64,000 bases of DNA from Brevibacterium sp. XM4083. Its GTDB lineage: Bacteria > Actinomycetota > Actinomycetes > Actinomycetales > Brevibacteriaceae. A program made the position numbers and the translations under genes. The notes beneath the pieces were generated by a model that did no database searches, had not been told where the DNA came from, and was given only the letters and a program-made list of their open reading frames with translations. The stretch spans positions 542,962-606,961 of the forward strand of contig NZ_VFYR02000004.1 in the NCBI RefSeq assembly GCF_006489205.2. Reading direction: 5' to 3'. Shown here piece by piece: positions 17,816-25,414 of the stretch (the stretch's first letter is position 1; each line of letters begins with the position of its first letter).

Positions 17816-18358
17816 TCAGGCGAATCCGATCCCGCCGAGGCGGTCCCCCGGCCCCACGGCATCGCCGTCGCCGAGGCGGAGGAGATCGAAGCGGCGCCAA
17901 TCCGGACCGTCGGCGAGGGCGAGTGCGAACCGCGGGCGAGCGGACTCACTCGTCCCCGCCGCCTCGGGATCGAGGGTCATCGTCAGCGGCGGCAGCGCCG
18001 CCTCATCGGCGACGACCATGAGGTTGACGGCGAAGGTCGGGCCCGCGAGGTCGGTGAGCGCGACGGCGTCGGACCCGGAGAAGCGCAGCGGAGATCCCGG
18101 GCCGGCCCGGTGCGCGGTGCCGGCGATGTCGAGGACCACCTCGGCGTCGGTGGGAAGGAACGTCCGGTCGAGGCCGGGCAGGGACGAGAACGGACCGGTC
18201 CGCTCGAGGCGGGCGATGCTCAGCCGCCACGGACGCCGGTCGGGGGTGAGCGCCGTGGAGGCGTCGAGGGAGACGAGCTCGGTCGTCTCGCCCGCGCCGT
18301 TGGCCCAGGGAACAGGGACGATATCGACGAACGACGCGATGATCTCCATGCCGTCCAT
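17816..18358 (-). CDS. HutD/Ves-family cupin protein
   Basis: A 180-residue HutD-family protein. The diagnostic motifs are VPVPWANGAGETTELVSL near the N-terminus, RPWRLSIARLERTGPFSSLPG and GLDRTFLPTDAEVVLDI, followed by GDAVALTDL. HutD is a bicupin that often accompanies histidine-utilisation genes and may bind formylglutamate or a related metabolite; E. coli Ves belongs to the same family. Here no hut genes are nearby, so its role is open. Start is ATG 18358, with a second possible ATG at 18349 (MEIIASF). It is convergent with nothing and divergent from the hydrolase gene at 18459. Confidence 0.85.
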   Translation of the reverse strand: MDGMEIIASFVDIVPVPWANGAGETTELVSLDASTALTPDRRPWRLSIARLERTGPFSSLPGLDRTFLPTDAEVVLDIAGTAHRAGPGSPLRFSGSDAVALTDLAGPTFAVNLMVVADEAALPPLTMTLDPEAAGTSESARPRFALALADGPDWRRFDLLRLGDGDAVGPGDRLGGIGFA

Positions 18359-18458
18359 CGTAGGTCGCCTCCCGTCGTCAGCGCGGCCTCCTCGTCAGCG
18401 GCCATCACGGGCGAGGGGCTAGCCTGGGAGCACACGGACCTCCGGCAAGGAAGCAGCG

Positions 18459-19385
18459 ATGACCGTTCAACCCCGCCCTGACTCGTCTGACATGTCAGGC
18501 TCGCCGCACCTCGATCCCGGTGTCGGCCTCACCGAGGAGGTCGTCACGCTCACCGATGGCCGTCGCATCCGCACCGTCACCGCAGGTGATGCGCCCGGTC
18601 CGTGCGTCGTCTTCGAGGCGGGCATGGGTGCCTCGGCCGCCGCCTGGACGCACATCCAACGGGAGGTCGCCACCCGCGCCCGCACCGTGTCCTACGACCG
18701 CTCGAACATCGGCGGCAGCGCTGACGACCGGAGTCCGCGCAGTCTCGAGCGGATCGTCGATGACCTCGCCGAGGTGGTCGACCGGGTCGCCGGGAACGAG
18801 CAGGTCGTCCTCGTCGGCCACAGCTGGGGCGGACCGATCGTGAGATTCTTCGCGCACCTCAACCCCGACCGGGTCGCCGGGATGGTGCTCGTCGATGCGA
18901 CCGCCTCGGCGATCCTCTCCCCCGCAGTCGCAGCCCTCAACGCCGGTTCGATGCGGCTCGGGTCGCTGCTCATCCGGGCCGGCCAGGGCGATCGCTTCAC
19001 CCGGACGCTCCTGCCCGACGGGGCATCACCGCAGATCACCGAGGCAGACCTCGCCCTGTTCTGGCGCGACTCGCTGACCCAGCGGGCGATGCGCATGGCG
19101 CTGAGCGAGGAACGGCACGTCACCTCGTCGATCGCGCTCATCCGGATGCTCGAACGCGACGGCGGACCGGACGTGCCCGGCGTCGTCCTCCAGGGCGGCC
19201 GGCAGCGGGGACTGCTCGAGCGGAGGATGCGCACGCGGCAGAACGCGGCGGCGGCCGCGATCGCCGACGCGATGCCGCAGGGCACGCTCGTCGTCCTCGA
19301 GGATGCCGGGCACCTCATCACCCATGAACGCCCCGATGCCGTCGTCGACGCCGTCGACGACGTGCTGGGTCTCCGGCGTCACTGA
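18459..19385 (+). CDS. Alpha/beta hydrolase
   Basis: A 308-residue alpha/beta-hydrolase. The oxyanion region is VVFEAGMGASAAAW, the nucleophile elbow is GHSWGG (Ser122), followed by LVDATASA. The catalytic His is in EDAGHLITHERPDAVV near the C-terminus. There is no signal peptide. The cap region (about 150-230) is helical and not diagnostic, so the substrate (ester, epoxide, lactone) is unknown. The Shine-Dalgarno AAGGAAG lies 6 nt before ATG 18459. It is divergent from HutD and convergent with the VOC gene; three 17-bp repeats follow its stop codon directly. Confidence 0.85.
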   Translation: MTVQPRPDSSDMSGSPHLDPGVGLTEEVVTLTDGRRIRTVTAGDAPGPCVVFEAGMGASAAAWTHIQREVATRARTVSYDRSNIGGSADDRSPRSLERIVDDLAEVVDRVAGNEQVVLVGHSWGGPIVRFFAHLNPDRVAGMVLVDATASAILSPAVAALNAGSMRLGSLLIRAGQGDRFTRTLLPDGASPQITEADLALFWRDSLTQRAMRMALSEERHVTSSIALIRMLERDGGPDVPGVVLQGGRQRGLLERRMRTRQNAAAAAIADAMPQGTLVVLEDAGHLITHERPDAVVDAVDDVLGLRRH

Positions 19386-19388
19386 GCC

Positions 19389-19451
19389 TCAGTTGACGCA
19401 GCGTTTCAGCTGACGCAGCGTTTCAGTTGACGCAGTGTTTCAGTTGACACA
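19389..19451. repeat. 17-bp tandem repeat, 3.7 copies, spanning the VOC gene stop codon
   Basis: Units TCAGTTGACGCAGCGTT at 19389, 19406 and 19423, with a partial fourth from 19440; copies differ by at most one base in the shared part. The fourth copy is the real 3' end of the VOC gene: TCA at 19440 is its antisense stop codon, preceded by its last two codons. The other copies repeat this end in the hydrolase/VOC gap. Confidence 0.9.
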
Positions 19452-19802
19452 CAGGCAGAACGGGTGACCGGCCGGGTCGAGGAAGACGCGGAACGTCTCC
19501 CCCGGCTGGACGGCGGCCTTCCCGGCGCCGAGTCCGATGACCTGCGCCTCGGCGGCATCGAGGTCATCGACCATGACGTCGATGTGCATCTGCTGCGGGT
19601 GTTCCTGGCTGGGCCAGCTCGGGGCGTGGTAGTCCTCGACCTGCTGGAAGCAAATGGGCGGCCAGGAATCGGACGTGATCTCTGCCCATGTGCCGTCGTC
19701 GTCGACGCGGACCTGCCAGTCGAGGAGTTCGCCGTAGAACTGGGCGAGCTCACCAGCATCCGGAGCATCGAGAACGACCACGGGCTGCTTTGCGATAGCC
19801 AT
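19440..19802 (-). CDS. VOC (glyoxalase/dioxygenase-fold) family protein
   Basis: A 120-residue single-domain vicinal-oxygen-chelate protein: VVVLDAPDAGELAQFYGELLDWQV, then SWPPICFQQVEDYHAPSWP, HPQQMHIDVMVDDLDAAEAQVIGLGA and FRVFLDPAGHPFCLCV. Actinobacterial members of this glyoxalase-like group have no assigned reaction. The HPQQMHIDV His and the final DPAGHPF His are conserved metal-site positions. ATG 19802 has no Shine-Dalgarno sequence; TAGACT ends 7 nt upstream, so it is probably leaderless. It is divergent from the ATP-grasp gene, and the 17-bp repeat array begins at its stop codon. Confidence 0.82.
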   Translation of the reverse strand: MAIAKQPVVVLDAPDAGELAQFYGELLDWQVRVDDDGTWAEITSDSWPPICFQQVEDYHAPSWPSQEHPQQMHIDVMVDDLDAAEAQVIGLGAGKAAVQPGETFRVFLDPAGHPFCLCVN

Positions 19803-19809
19803 GGTCCCG

Positions 19810-19815
19810 AGTCTA
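19810..19815 (-). promoter_or_regulatory. Likely -10 box (TAGACT) of leaderless VOC promoter
   Basis: TAGACT on the minus strand ends 7 nt before ATG 19802, in the 90-nt divergent region shared with the ATP-grasp gene. Confidence 0.4.
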
Positions 19816-19892
19816 CGCCGCAGGGCCGACACGACCCAGGGAATCACCGTCTCGATAGAATTGTTGAGCAATACACCCATGAGAGGACATCG

Positions 19893-20903
19893 ATGAGCAC
19901 GCACACCCTGCCGGTCGCGGACGGTCCCGCGGTCTACGTCATCCACGACAATCCCGAGTGGATCCCGCCGTTCGCCGACGCCTTCGCTGAACTCGGCGTC
20001 GAGCTCGTCGAATGGCTGCTGCCCGGTGCCGCGATCGACCTCGCCGCCGCCCCGCCCGAGGGCGTCTTCTGGTCCCGACTCTCGGCATCCTCGCACACCC
20101 GCACCGACCCCCACGTCAAGGAGTACGGGCGAGCGGTCCTCGCGTGGCTCGAGGCCGCCGGCCGCGCCGTCGTCAACGGCTCGCAGGTCCTCGAGCTCGA
20201 GGTCAGCAAGATCCGCCAGCACCGCGCCCTCGCCGCGCACGGAATCGACGTGCCGACCACCTCGGCGGCCTTCGGATCAGCGGCGATCACCGAGGTGGCT
20301 GCCGGGTTCACGCCCCCGTTCATCACGAAGCACAACCAGGGCGGCAAGGGACTGGGCGTGCGCCGCTTCGACTCGCACGCCGAGCTCGAGGCAGCGGTGG
20401 CCGACTTCGCCCCCGGCGGGTCCACCGAGGCGATCGACGGCATCACCCTCGTCCAGGAGTATCTGCAGCCGGCCGCGCCGTTCATCACGCGCGCCGAGTT
20501 CATCGGCGGCCGCTTCCACTACGCGGTCGCCGTCGACGTCTCCGCCGGATCCTTCGAACTCTGCCCCGCCGATGCCTGCGTCATTCCGGGCACGGCCGGC
20601 AGCCTCGGCGGCAGTCAGTTCACCCGGCGCGAGGAGATCACCGCCGACACCCCGCTCATCGGTCGACTCGAGGCGCTGCTGACCGAGCTCGGCATCGACT
20701 TCGCCGGAGTCGAGTTCATCGACACGGCCGATGGCCGGCAGGTCGTCTACGACATCAACACGAACACGAACTACAACGCCGGGGTCGAGGCCGGGGAGCG
20801 TGCGGCCGGCCGCCAGCCTGCCGCTGTCCGGATCGCCGAGGTGCTCGGCGCGAAGCTCGCAGCCGTTCGTCGTGACGCAGCGGAGGCGGCACCCGTCGGC
20901 TGA
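19893..20903 (+). CDS. ATP-grasp ligase (RimK-like)
   Basis: A 336-residue ATP-grasp protein. The N-terminal 100 residues are a pre-ATP-grasp domain (VYVIHDNPEWIPPFADAFAELG, VFWSRLSASSHTR). The SKIRQHRALAAHGIDVPTT segment and PPFITKHNQGGKGLGVRRF are the nucleotide-binding Lys and glycine-rich loop. VQEYLQPAAPFITRAEFIGGRF and GVEFIDTADGRQVVYDINTNTNYN carry the metal-binding Glu and Asn residues. RimK-type enzymes join a carboxylate to an amine via an acyl phosphate; the substrates here are unknown. ATG 19893 follows GAGAGGA by 6 nt. It is divergent from the VOC gene and directly precedes the TPP riboswitch. Confidence 0.82.
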   Translation: MSTHTLPVADGPAVYVIHDNPEWIPPFADAFAELGVELVEWLLPGAAIDLAAAPPEGVFWSRLSASSHTRTDPHVKEYGRAVLAWLEAAGRAVVNGSQVLELEVSKIRQHRALAAHGIDVPTTSAAFGSAAITEVAAGFTPPFITKHNQGGKGLGVRRFDSHAELEAAVADFAPGGSTEAIDGITLVQEYLQPAAPFITRAEFIGGRFHYAVAVDVSAGSFELCPADACVIPGTAGSLGGSQFTRREEITADTPLIGRLEALLTELGIDFAGVEFIDTADGRQVVYDINTNTNYNAGVEAGERAAGRQPAAVRIAEVLGAKLAAVRRDAAEAAPVG

Positions 20904-20906
20904 TAG

Positions 20907-21005
20907 TCTTCAACCACCACAGGGGAGCGCCGCGACCGGCGCTGAGAGTGCGCACGCAGACCCTTTGAACCTGATCCGGGTGACACCGGCGGAGGAAGAT
21001 GGAGG
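20907..21005 (+). ncRNA. TPP (thiamine pyrophosphate) riboswitch
   Basis: The THI-box core is unmistakable: CACAGGGGAG, then GCGCTGAGAGTGCGC, then GACCCTTTGAACCTGATCC, then GGGTGACACCGGCGGAGGAAG. The outer stem pairs TCTTC at 20907-20911 with GAAGA near 20995-20999. Two GGAGG sequences (20991-20995 and 21001-21005) sit at the 3' edge, so ligand binding can plausibly hide the ribosome-binding site. It lies only 3 nt after the ATP-grasp stop codon and controls the TenA gene downstream. Confidence 0.95.
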
Positions 21006-21038
21006 CTCATCACGATCACAGTCGCGACCGGCGGGGCC

Positions 21039-21683
21039 GTGGCCGGACTGCGGGCGAGTGCCGAAGCGGAGTGGACCGCGGCGACCCATCACCGGTTCGT
21101 CGCCGAGCTCTTCGCGGGCACCGTCGACGACGCGGTGATGGCGAAGTACCTCGTCCAGGACTATCAGTTCTTCGATGACTTCCTCTCGATGCTCGGCGCC
21201 AGCGTCGCCCACGCCGACACCATCTCCGCGAAGCTCCGGTTCGCCCAGCAGCTCGGGTTCCTCGCCGCCGATGAGGATTCGTACTTCCTCCGCGCCTTCG
21301 CCGAGGTGGGGGTGGAGCCTGCGGACTACACCGATCCCCAGCTCACCGAGGTGACCGCGGGGTTCCGCGGTGTCATGCGTGAGGCGGTCGCCGCGGCGTC
21401 GTATCCCGACGTCCTCGTCGTCCTCGTCATCGCCGAATGGCTCTATCTCGAGTGGGGTGAGCAGGATCGAGCCATGCCGAGCCGCGACCTCCACACCGAC
21501 TGGATCGACCTCCACCGCGGAGAGGCCTTCACCGGCTGGGTGCAGTTCCTCGTCGACGAACTCGAACGGGTGTACCCGCGCGGGGACGATGCGGCGTCGG
21601 CCGCCGCCCGGCAGCGCTTGGCCGATCTGTGGCAGCGGGCCGTCGGGCTCGAGCGCGCCTTCTTCGACGAGGCGTACCGGTGA
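21039..21683 (+). CDS. tenA: TenA-family thiamine salvage protein
   Basis: A TenA/THI-4-fold all-helical protein of about 214 residues from the GTG at 21039. Conserved blocks are EAEWTAATHHRFVAELFAGT, KYLVQDYQFFDDF, VIAEWLYLEWGEQ and IDLHRGEAFTGWVQFLVDEL. In TenA enzymes of the thiaminase II class the helix with WLYxEWGE carries a Cys two residues before the Trp; here that position reads IAEW, so it looks like the Cys-less TenA_E type that salvages thiamine degradation products. The start is uncertain. GTG 21039 has no good Shine-Dalgarno sequence, and the natural position, 9 nt after GGAGG, is an in-frame ATC at 21015 (reading I/M-TVATGGAVAGLR). No in-frame ATG, GTG or TTG occurs between the riboswitch and 21039. 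Confidence 0.85.
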   Translation: MAGLRASAEAEWTAATHHRFVAELFAGTVDDAVMAKYLVQDYQFFDDFLSMLGASVAHADTISAKLRFAQQLGFLAADEDSYFLRAFAEVGVEPADYTDPQLTEVTAGFRGVMREAVAAASYPDVLVVLVIAEWLYLEWGEQDRAMPSRDLHTDWIDLHRGEAFTGWVQFLVDELERVYPRGDDAASAAARQRLADLWQRAVGLERAFFDEAYR

Positions 21684-21697
21684 CCGCGCTGCCGGGT

Positions 21698-21739
21698 CCA
21701 GGCTGCCTCTCGTACCGGCCAGGCTACTTCTCGTAGACC
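21698..21739. repeat. Imperfect 21-bp tandem duplication across the dihydroxyacetone kinase stop codon
   Basis: CCAGGCTGCCTCTCGTA (21698) is repeated as CCAGGCTACTTCTCGTA (21719), with 15 of 17 bases matching. The second copy encodes the end of the kinase (VYEK-stop, antisense CTA at 21724-21726); the first is an extra, drifted copy of it. Confidence 0.65.
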
Positions 21740-23427
21740 TCGGCGGCAGCGGAGAAGAGGAGCGAGATGCCCACGGCCCCGGCGTCGGGGGTGCCGGCTC
21801 CACGGCCGTCGACGTAGCTCGCCCGACCCCGCCTCGCCTGCATGTCGGCCGTCGCCTGTGCGGCCTCGGCGGCGGTCTGCGCGGCTGAGGCGAATCCCTT
21901 CCCGAACGCCGAGGCGGTGGGATGGAGGACGTCGACGACTGTCCGATCTCCGGTCTCTGCGCCGCCGACGCGCTGGATCGCCTCGCATCCGGCCGCCGTC
22001 GCCCGCTCCCAGAGGACCTGTGCGGTCTCGCGGTGGGTGTCGGGGTCGAGTTCGGCGTAACCGGCACTGAGCTCCTGGAAGAGCAGTCCGAGGAGCGGTC
22101 CGCTCGTGCCGCCGACGCCGCCGAGGAATGCCGCTTCGGCCGCGGCGAAGCCCGCGGCCTCGGAGGAGTCGACGAGTCGAGTCGCGTGGCGCAGTCCACC
22201 GCGGAGGTTGTCCCCGAAGTCCCCGTCACCGCCGACCTGATCGAGTTCCGTCAGGTGGGCGTGCTGCTCCTCGACGAGTTCGGCGAACCGACGGAGCACA
22301 GCGGTCTCGAGATCCGCGTCCCCACCAGCTGCCGTCCGCTGCCGCAGAGAGACGGCGGGAGCCGTCGGCTCCTGCGCACTCCGCGTCGCCGCTGTCGTCG
22401 CCACCGCCTCGGCGTGCGTGGGCTCACCGCCGAGTGCCGGGAACGCCGCGGTGCGGGAGGCGGCGGTCCACCAGTCGAGCCAGGACGGCTGCAGGCGCGT
22501 GAGGGTGAGGGAGAACCCGGTCATGTCGAGCGCGGTGACAAAGCTGCCGACGAGGGAGGCGGCGATCGACTCGCCTGCGGTCTCAAGCGCGGCGCCGAGG
22601 GCGTCGTAGACGTTGAGGAGCTCGATCTGGGTCGTCGCGCCGAGGCCGTTGACGAGGACGAGGAGGTCGCCGTCGGCCGGGGTGCCGGGAACCGCGGCGA
22701 GGAGCTCACGGCACATCCGGTCGATGAGGCTCTCGAAGCCGTCGTGCGGAATCGAGGTCGCGGCGCGCTCACCGTGGATGCCGACGCCGTATTCGAGGGT
22801 GCCCTCGGGAAGGTCGAACGCGGGTCGACCAGTGTGGGCATCGGTCTGGGCGCGAGCGGCCACGGCGAGGCTCCGGGAGCGGGCGACCACCTCGGCGCCG
22901 AGATCGGCAAGGTCGTCCAGACCCCATCCGGCGTCGGCGGCAGCACCGAGGATCTTCTCGACGATGACGGTGGCGCCGGTGCCGCGTCGACCGGTCTCGG
23001 TGTCGTCGCTGTCGGTGGCGATGTCGTCGTCGACGAGCACCGTCGCCACGGGGATACCGGCGGCGCGGAGACGTTCGGCGGCGATGCCGAAGTTGATGAC
23101 GTCGCCCGTGTAGTTCTTGACGATGTGGAGGACGCCGTCGGGACCGGCCACCGCCTTCGACGCCGCGAAGATCTGCGCGTTGTGCGGTGAGGCGAAGACC
23201 TCGCCGGGGACGGCGGCGTCGAGCATGCCCGGGCCGACGAAACCGACGTGCATCGGTTCGTGACCGGAGCCGCCGCCGGAGACGAGGCCGACCGTCCGCG
23301 TCGGGGACTGCGCTGTCGCGCTCACGTAGAGCGGGTCGGTGTTGAGCGCGACGAGGTCCCCGTGGGCCCGGGCGAACCCGGCCAGCGCTGAGGGGATCGG
23401 GGTGGACGAGACGAAGAACGCGTTCAT
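21724..23427 (-). CDS. Dihydroxyacetone kinase, DhaK-DhaL fusion
   Basis: A 567-residue ATP-dependent dihydroxyacetone kinase. Residues 1-335 are the DhaK domain: LVSGGGSGHEPMHVGFVG, KNYTGDVINFG, and the substrate-binding His in YGVGIHGERA at position 218, the same number as in E. coli DhaK. Residues about 375-567 are the DhaL ADP-binding domain with the Mg-binding ELDQVGGDGDFGDN, GGVGGTSGPL, GDRTVVDVL and RASYVDGRGAGTPDAGA. The fusion is the Citrobacter/eukaryote form using ATP rather than phosphoenolpyruvate. The product is dihydroxyacetone phosphate. No Shine-Dalgarno sequence: TAGGCT ends 7 nt before ATG 23427. Confidence 0.92.
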   Translation of the reverse strand: MNAFFVSSTPIPSALAGFARAHGDLVALNTDPLYVSATAQSPTRTVGLVSGGGSGHEPMHVGFVGPGMLDAAVPGEVFASPHNAQIFAASKAVAGPDGVLHIVKNYTGDVINFGIAAERLRAAGIPVATVLVDDDIATDSDDTETGRRGTGATVIVEKILGAAADAGWGLDDLADLGAEVVARSRSLAVAARAQTDAHTGRPAFDLPEGTLEYGVGIHGERAATSIPHDGFESLIDRMCRELLAAVPGTPADGDLLVLVNGLGATTQIELLNVYDALGAALETAGESIAASLVGSFVTALDMTGFSLTLTRLQPSWLDWWTAASRTAAFPALGGEPTHAEAVATTAATRSAQEPTAPAVSLRQRTAAGGDADLETAVLRRFAELVEEQHAHLTELDQVGGDGDFGDNLRGGLRHATRLVDSSEAAGFAAAEAAFLGGVGGTSGPLLGLLFQELSAGYAELDPDTHRETAQVLWERATAAGCEAIQRVGGAETGDRTVVDVLHPTASAFGKGFASAAQTAAEAAQATADMQARRGRASYVDGRGAGTPDAGAVGISLLFSAAAEVYEK

Positions 23428-23434
23428 GACGGCC

Positions 23435-23440
23435 AGCCTA
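23435..23440 (-). promoter_or_regulatory. Likely -10 box (TAGGCT) of leaderless kinase promoter
   Basis: TAGGCT on the minus strand ends 7 nt before ATG 23427. A CACTAT box facing the other way (23469-23474), 6 nt before ATG 23481, suggests that the neighbouring gene is leaderless too; the whole divergent gap is only 53 nt. Confidence 0.4.
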
Positions 23441-23480
23441 ACGTCCGGTCATGCCGGGCACCACGTGGCACTATTGTCCG

Positions 23481-24629
23481 ATGAACGATTCCCCTGTCGA
23501 GTCCGAGCGCATCCCGTTCGGGCTGCTCTGCCCTGAGATCATCGAGAGTGTGCCGCCGAGGTTCTTCCCCACCGCCGTGTGGGGGTATTTCGAGACGGAG
23601 AACGCGGACGGGGAGACCGGGTGGATCGAGCGCACCTCCGACGGGGCGTCGTACGCGACGATCCTCTCGCAGATCTCGGGCTTCCTCGTCGAAACCGAAG
23701 CCGCGAATGCGTGGGTCGACGACGAAGTGCCGGTCGATGACGATGATGCGGATGACCCTGACGTTCCCATCGCGCCGGTGTCCAGCGGTGACGTCCTCGT
23801 CGCAGAGGCCTCTGCGGCGCTGTCGAACCTCATGGTGTACCCGTTCCCTGACGGGCACGAGGCCACCGGCCGCTACGTCGCCCTCATCTGCGATGACGAT
23901 CCGTTCGAGTCCGGCAACGTCGAACTCCTCACCGAGGACGTCAGCAGCGATCTCGTCGAGGGGCTGCTCCGGGTGGCTCGGGCGCGGTTCGCCGAGACGT
24001 TCTCGTTCAGTCCGTTCGATGACGACGACGAGGAATCGGAGGACAACGAGGGCAGCGCGGACTCGCCCGTGACGTCCCTGCCGGACGTGACGACGTTCGG
24101 CGAGCTCTTCGCCGGCTGGGTGTTCCTGCCGCTGCCGGAGGACGCCGATGTCAGCGCCGTCTGGTCGCTCCTCCTCGCCACCGACTCGGACGGCGGCATC
24201 CAGCGGTACACCCGGCGCACGCCCCTGCTCGATGAGAATGTCCTCGCGGGTGCCCTGGCACGGATGACCTTCGAGGTCGAGGCGCGACTCCTCGACAGCT
24301 TCGACGATGACGACGACCCCACGCGTCTGATGCGGGAGACACTGCCCGAACTCAGCTCCCTCGTCCCCGACGACTCACCGACGCGTCCGCTCGATCCGCG
24401 GGTCGCCACGCTCGCCACTCGGGCCCTGCCCGCCGGCGAGACCCCGATCGCCGCGAGTCTCCTCCTCTTCGGCACCGATCGTCTCGGGTCGAGCACCGTC
24501 CTCTGCGACTGGGTGACGACACCGGATGCGGTCGCGATCGGCGATGAGGAGTTCGACGGCTTCGAAGAGCTCGGCCTCCTCCGCTCGGCTCTGCGCGACC
24601 TTCTCCAGAACGGCCTCGGCGAGTTCTGA
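23481..24629 (+). CDS. Conserved-looking acidic protein of unknown function
   Basis: A 382-residue acidic protein, no signal peptide, no transmembrane helix. It alternates ordered hydrophobic segments (PFGLLCPEIIESVPPRFFPT, SYATILSQISGFLVETEA, VALICDDDPFESGNVELL, IAASLLLFGTDRLGSSTVLCDW) with Asp/Glu runs (about 85-95, 185-200, 280-290). The order looks like two related halves, but I do not recognise the family and claim no function. ATG 23481 is preferred over an ATG 30 nt upstream because CACTAT lies 6 nt before it (leaderless); neither has a Shine-Dalgarno sequence. It is divergent from the dihydroxyacetone kinase. Confidence 0.75.
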   Translation: MNDSPVESERIPFGLLCPEIIESVPPRFFPTAVWGYFETENADGETGWIERTSDGASYATILSQISGFLVETEAANAWVDDEVPVDDDDADDPDVPIAPVSSGDVLVAEASAALSNLMVYPFPDGHEATGRYVALICDDDPFESGNVELLTEDVSSDLVEGLLRVARARFAETFSFSPFDDDDEESEDNEGSADSPVTSLPDVTTFGELFAGWVFLPLPEDADVSAVWSLLLATDSDGGIQRYTRRTPLLDENVLAGALARMTFEVEARLLDSFDDDDDPTRLMRETLPELSSLVPDDSPTRPLDPRVATLATRALPAGETPIAASLLLFGTDRLGSSTVLCDWVTTPDAVAIGDEEFDGFEELGLLRSALRDLLQNGLGEF

Positions 24630-24713
24630 CCGGTGTGACCAATCCTCCGGATCCTCCGACGAGCACCGGCCGAAGCTTTGACGCTTTCGGCGTATTCTTC
24701 AACCGGGGAGCGT

Positions 24714-24719
24714 TAGCAT
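24714..24719 (+). promoter_or_regulatory. Likely -10 box (TAGCAT) of leaderless kinase-like gene
   Basis: TAGCAT ends 7 nt before the GTG at 24727, with no Shine-Dalgarno sequence in usual position. Spacing fits a leaderless transcript. Confidence 0.35.
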
Positions 24720-24726
24720 CAGTCGT

Positions 24727-25410
24727 GTGGTGACCACCCGGCAGACAGTTCTCTGGCAGCTAGTCAGGAGTATCCGCGGCGTCCGTCCCGGCAACCGCGC
24801 CGTCATCGCCGTCGATGGGGTCGATGGTGCGGGGAAGACGATGCTTGCCGACGAGCTCGAGGAGCTCGCCGCGGAGGACGACGGGCGGCGCCTGGCGAAT
24901 CTCAGCATCGATGGGTTCCATTTCCCGAAGGCACGTCGATACGCGCAAGGGATGGGCCCGGAATCGTTCTACCGTGACTCGTACGACTATGACGCGTTCG
25001 TCGACTCCGTCATCTCTCCATTCCGCGCAGGCGAGTCGCCCGTCCGGGCGATCTGGGATGTCGACGCTGATGAACCAATGCCAACGACACGGCTGTCTCT
25101 GCCAGCCGATTGCGTGCTCATCGTCGACGGCATCTTCCTCCACCGCCCCGAGCTGCGCGAACTCTGGGACGCCAGCATCTGGATCGACGTCCCCTTCGAC
25201 GTATCCGTCCCGCGCGGCAGCGAACGCTTCACCGGAGACCACGATCCCGACCCGGAAGGTGCCTCGAACCATCGCTACGTCGGAGGACAACGCCTCTACT
25301 TCGAGGAGTGCGCTCCCTGGGAGAGAGCGACCTGGGTCATTGACAACACCGACCTCACCCGACCGCGGTTGCGCTCCACGCGCCACCCCGATCCCGACAT
25401 GAGAGACTGA
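24727..25410 (+). CDS. P-loop nucleoside/uridine kinase-like protein
   Basis: A 227-residue P-loop kinase. The Walker A motif is GVDGAGKT (31-38), preceded by VIAVD; SIDGFHFPKARRY (about 62-75) matches the uridine/pantothenate kinase substrate loop, and DCVLIVDGIFLHRPEL is the Walker B/lid region. It belongs to the uridine-kinase-like group found in actinomycetes, usually annotated only generally; the nucleoside substrate is not proven. Its start is a GTG directly followed by a second GTG. Its third-position GC is slightly lower than in the neighbours. It ends 4 nt before the CrtI-like oxidoreductase gene, so the two are likely cotranscribed. Confidence 0.8.
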   Translation: MVTTRQTVLWQLVRSIRGVRPGNRAVIAVDGVDGAGKTMLADELEELAAEDDGRRLANLSIDGFHFPKARRYAQGMGPESFYRDSYDYDAFVDSVISPFRAGESPVRAIWDVDADEPMPTTRLSLPADCVLIVDGIFLHRPELRELWDASIWIDVPFDVSVPRGSERFTGDHDPDPEGASNHRYVGGQRLYFEECAPWERATWVIDNTDLTRPRLRSTRHPDPDMRD

Positions 25411-25414
25411 AGCC

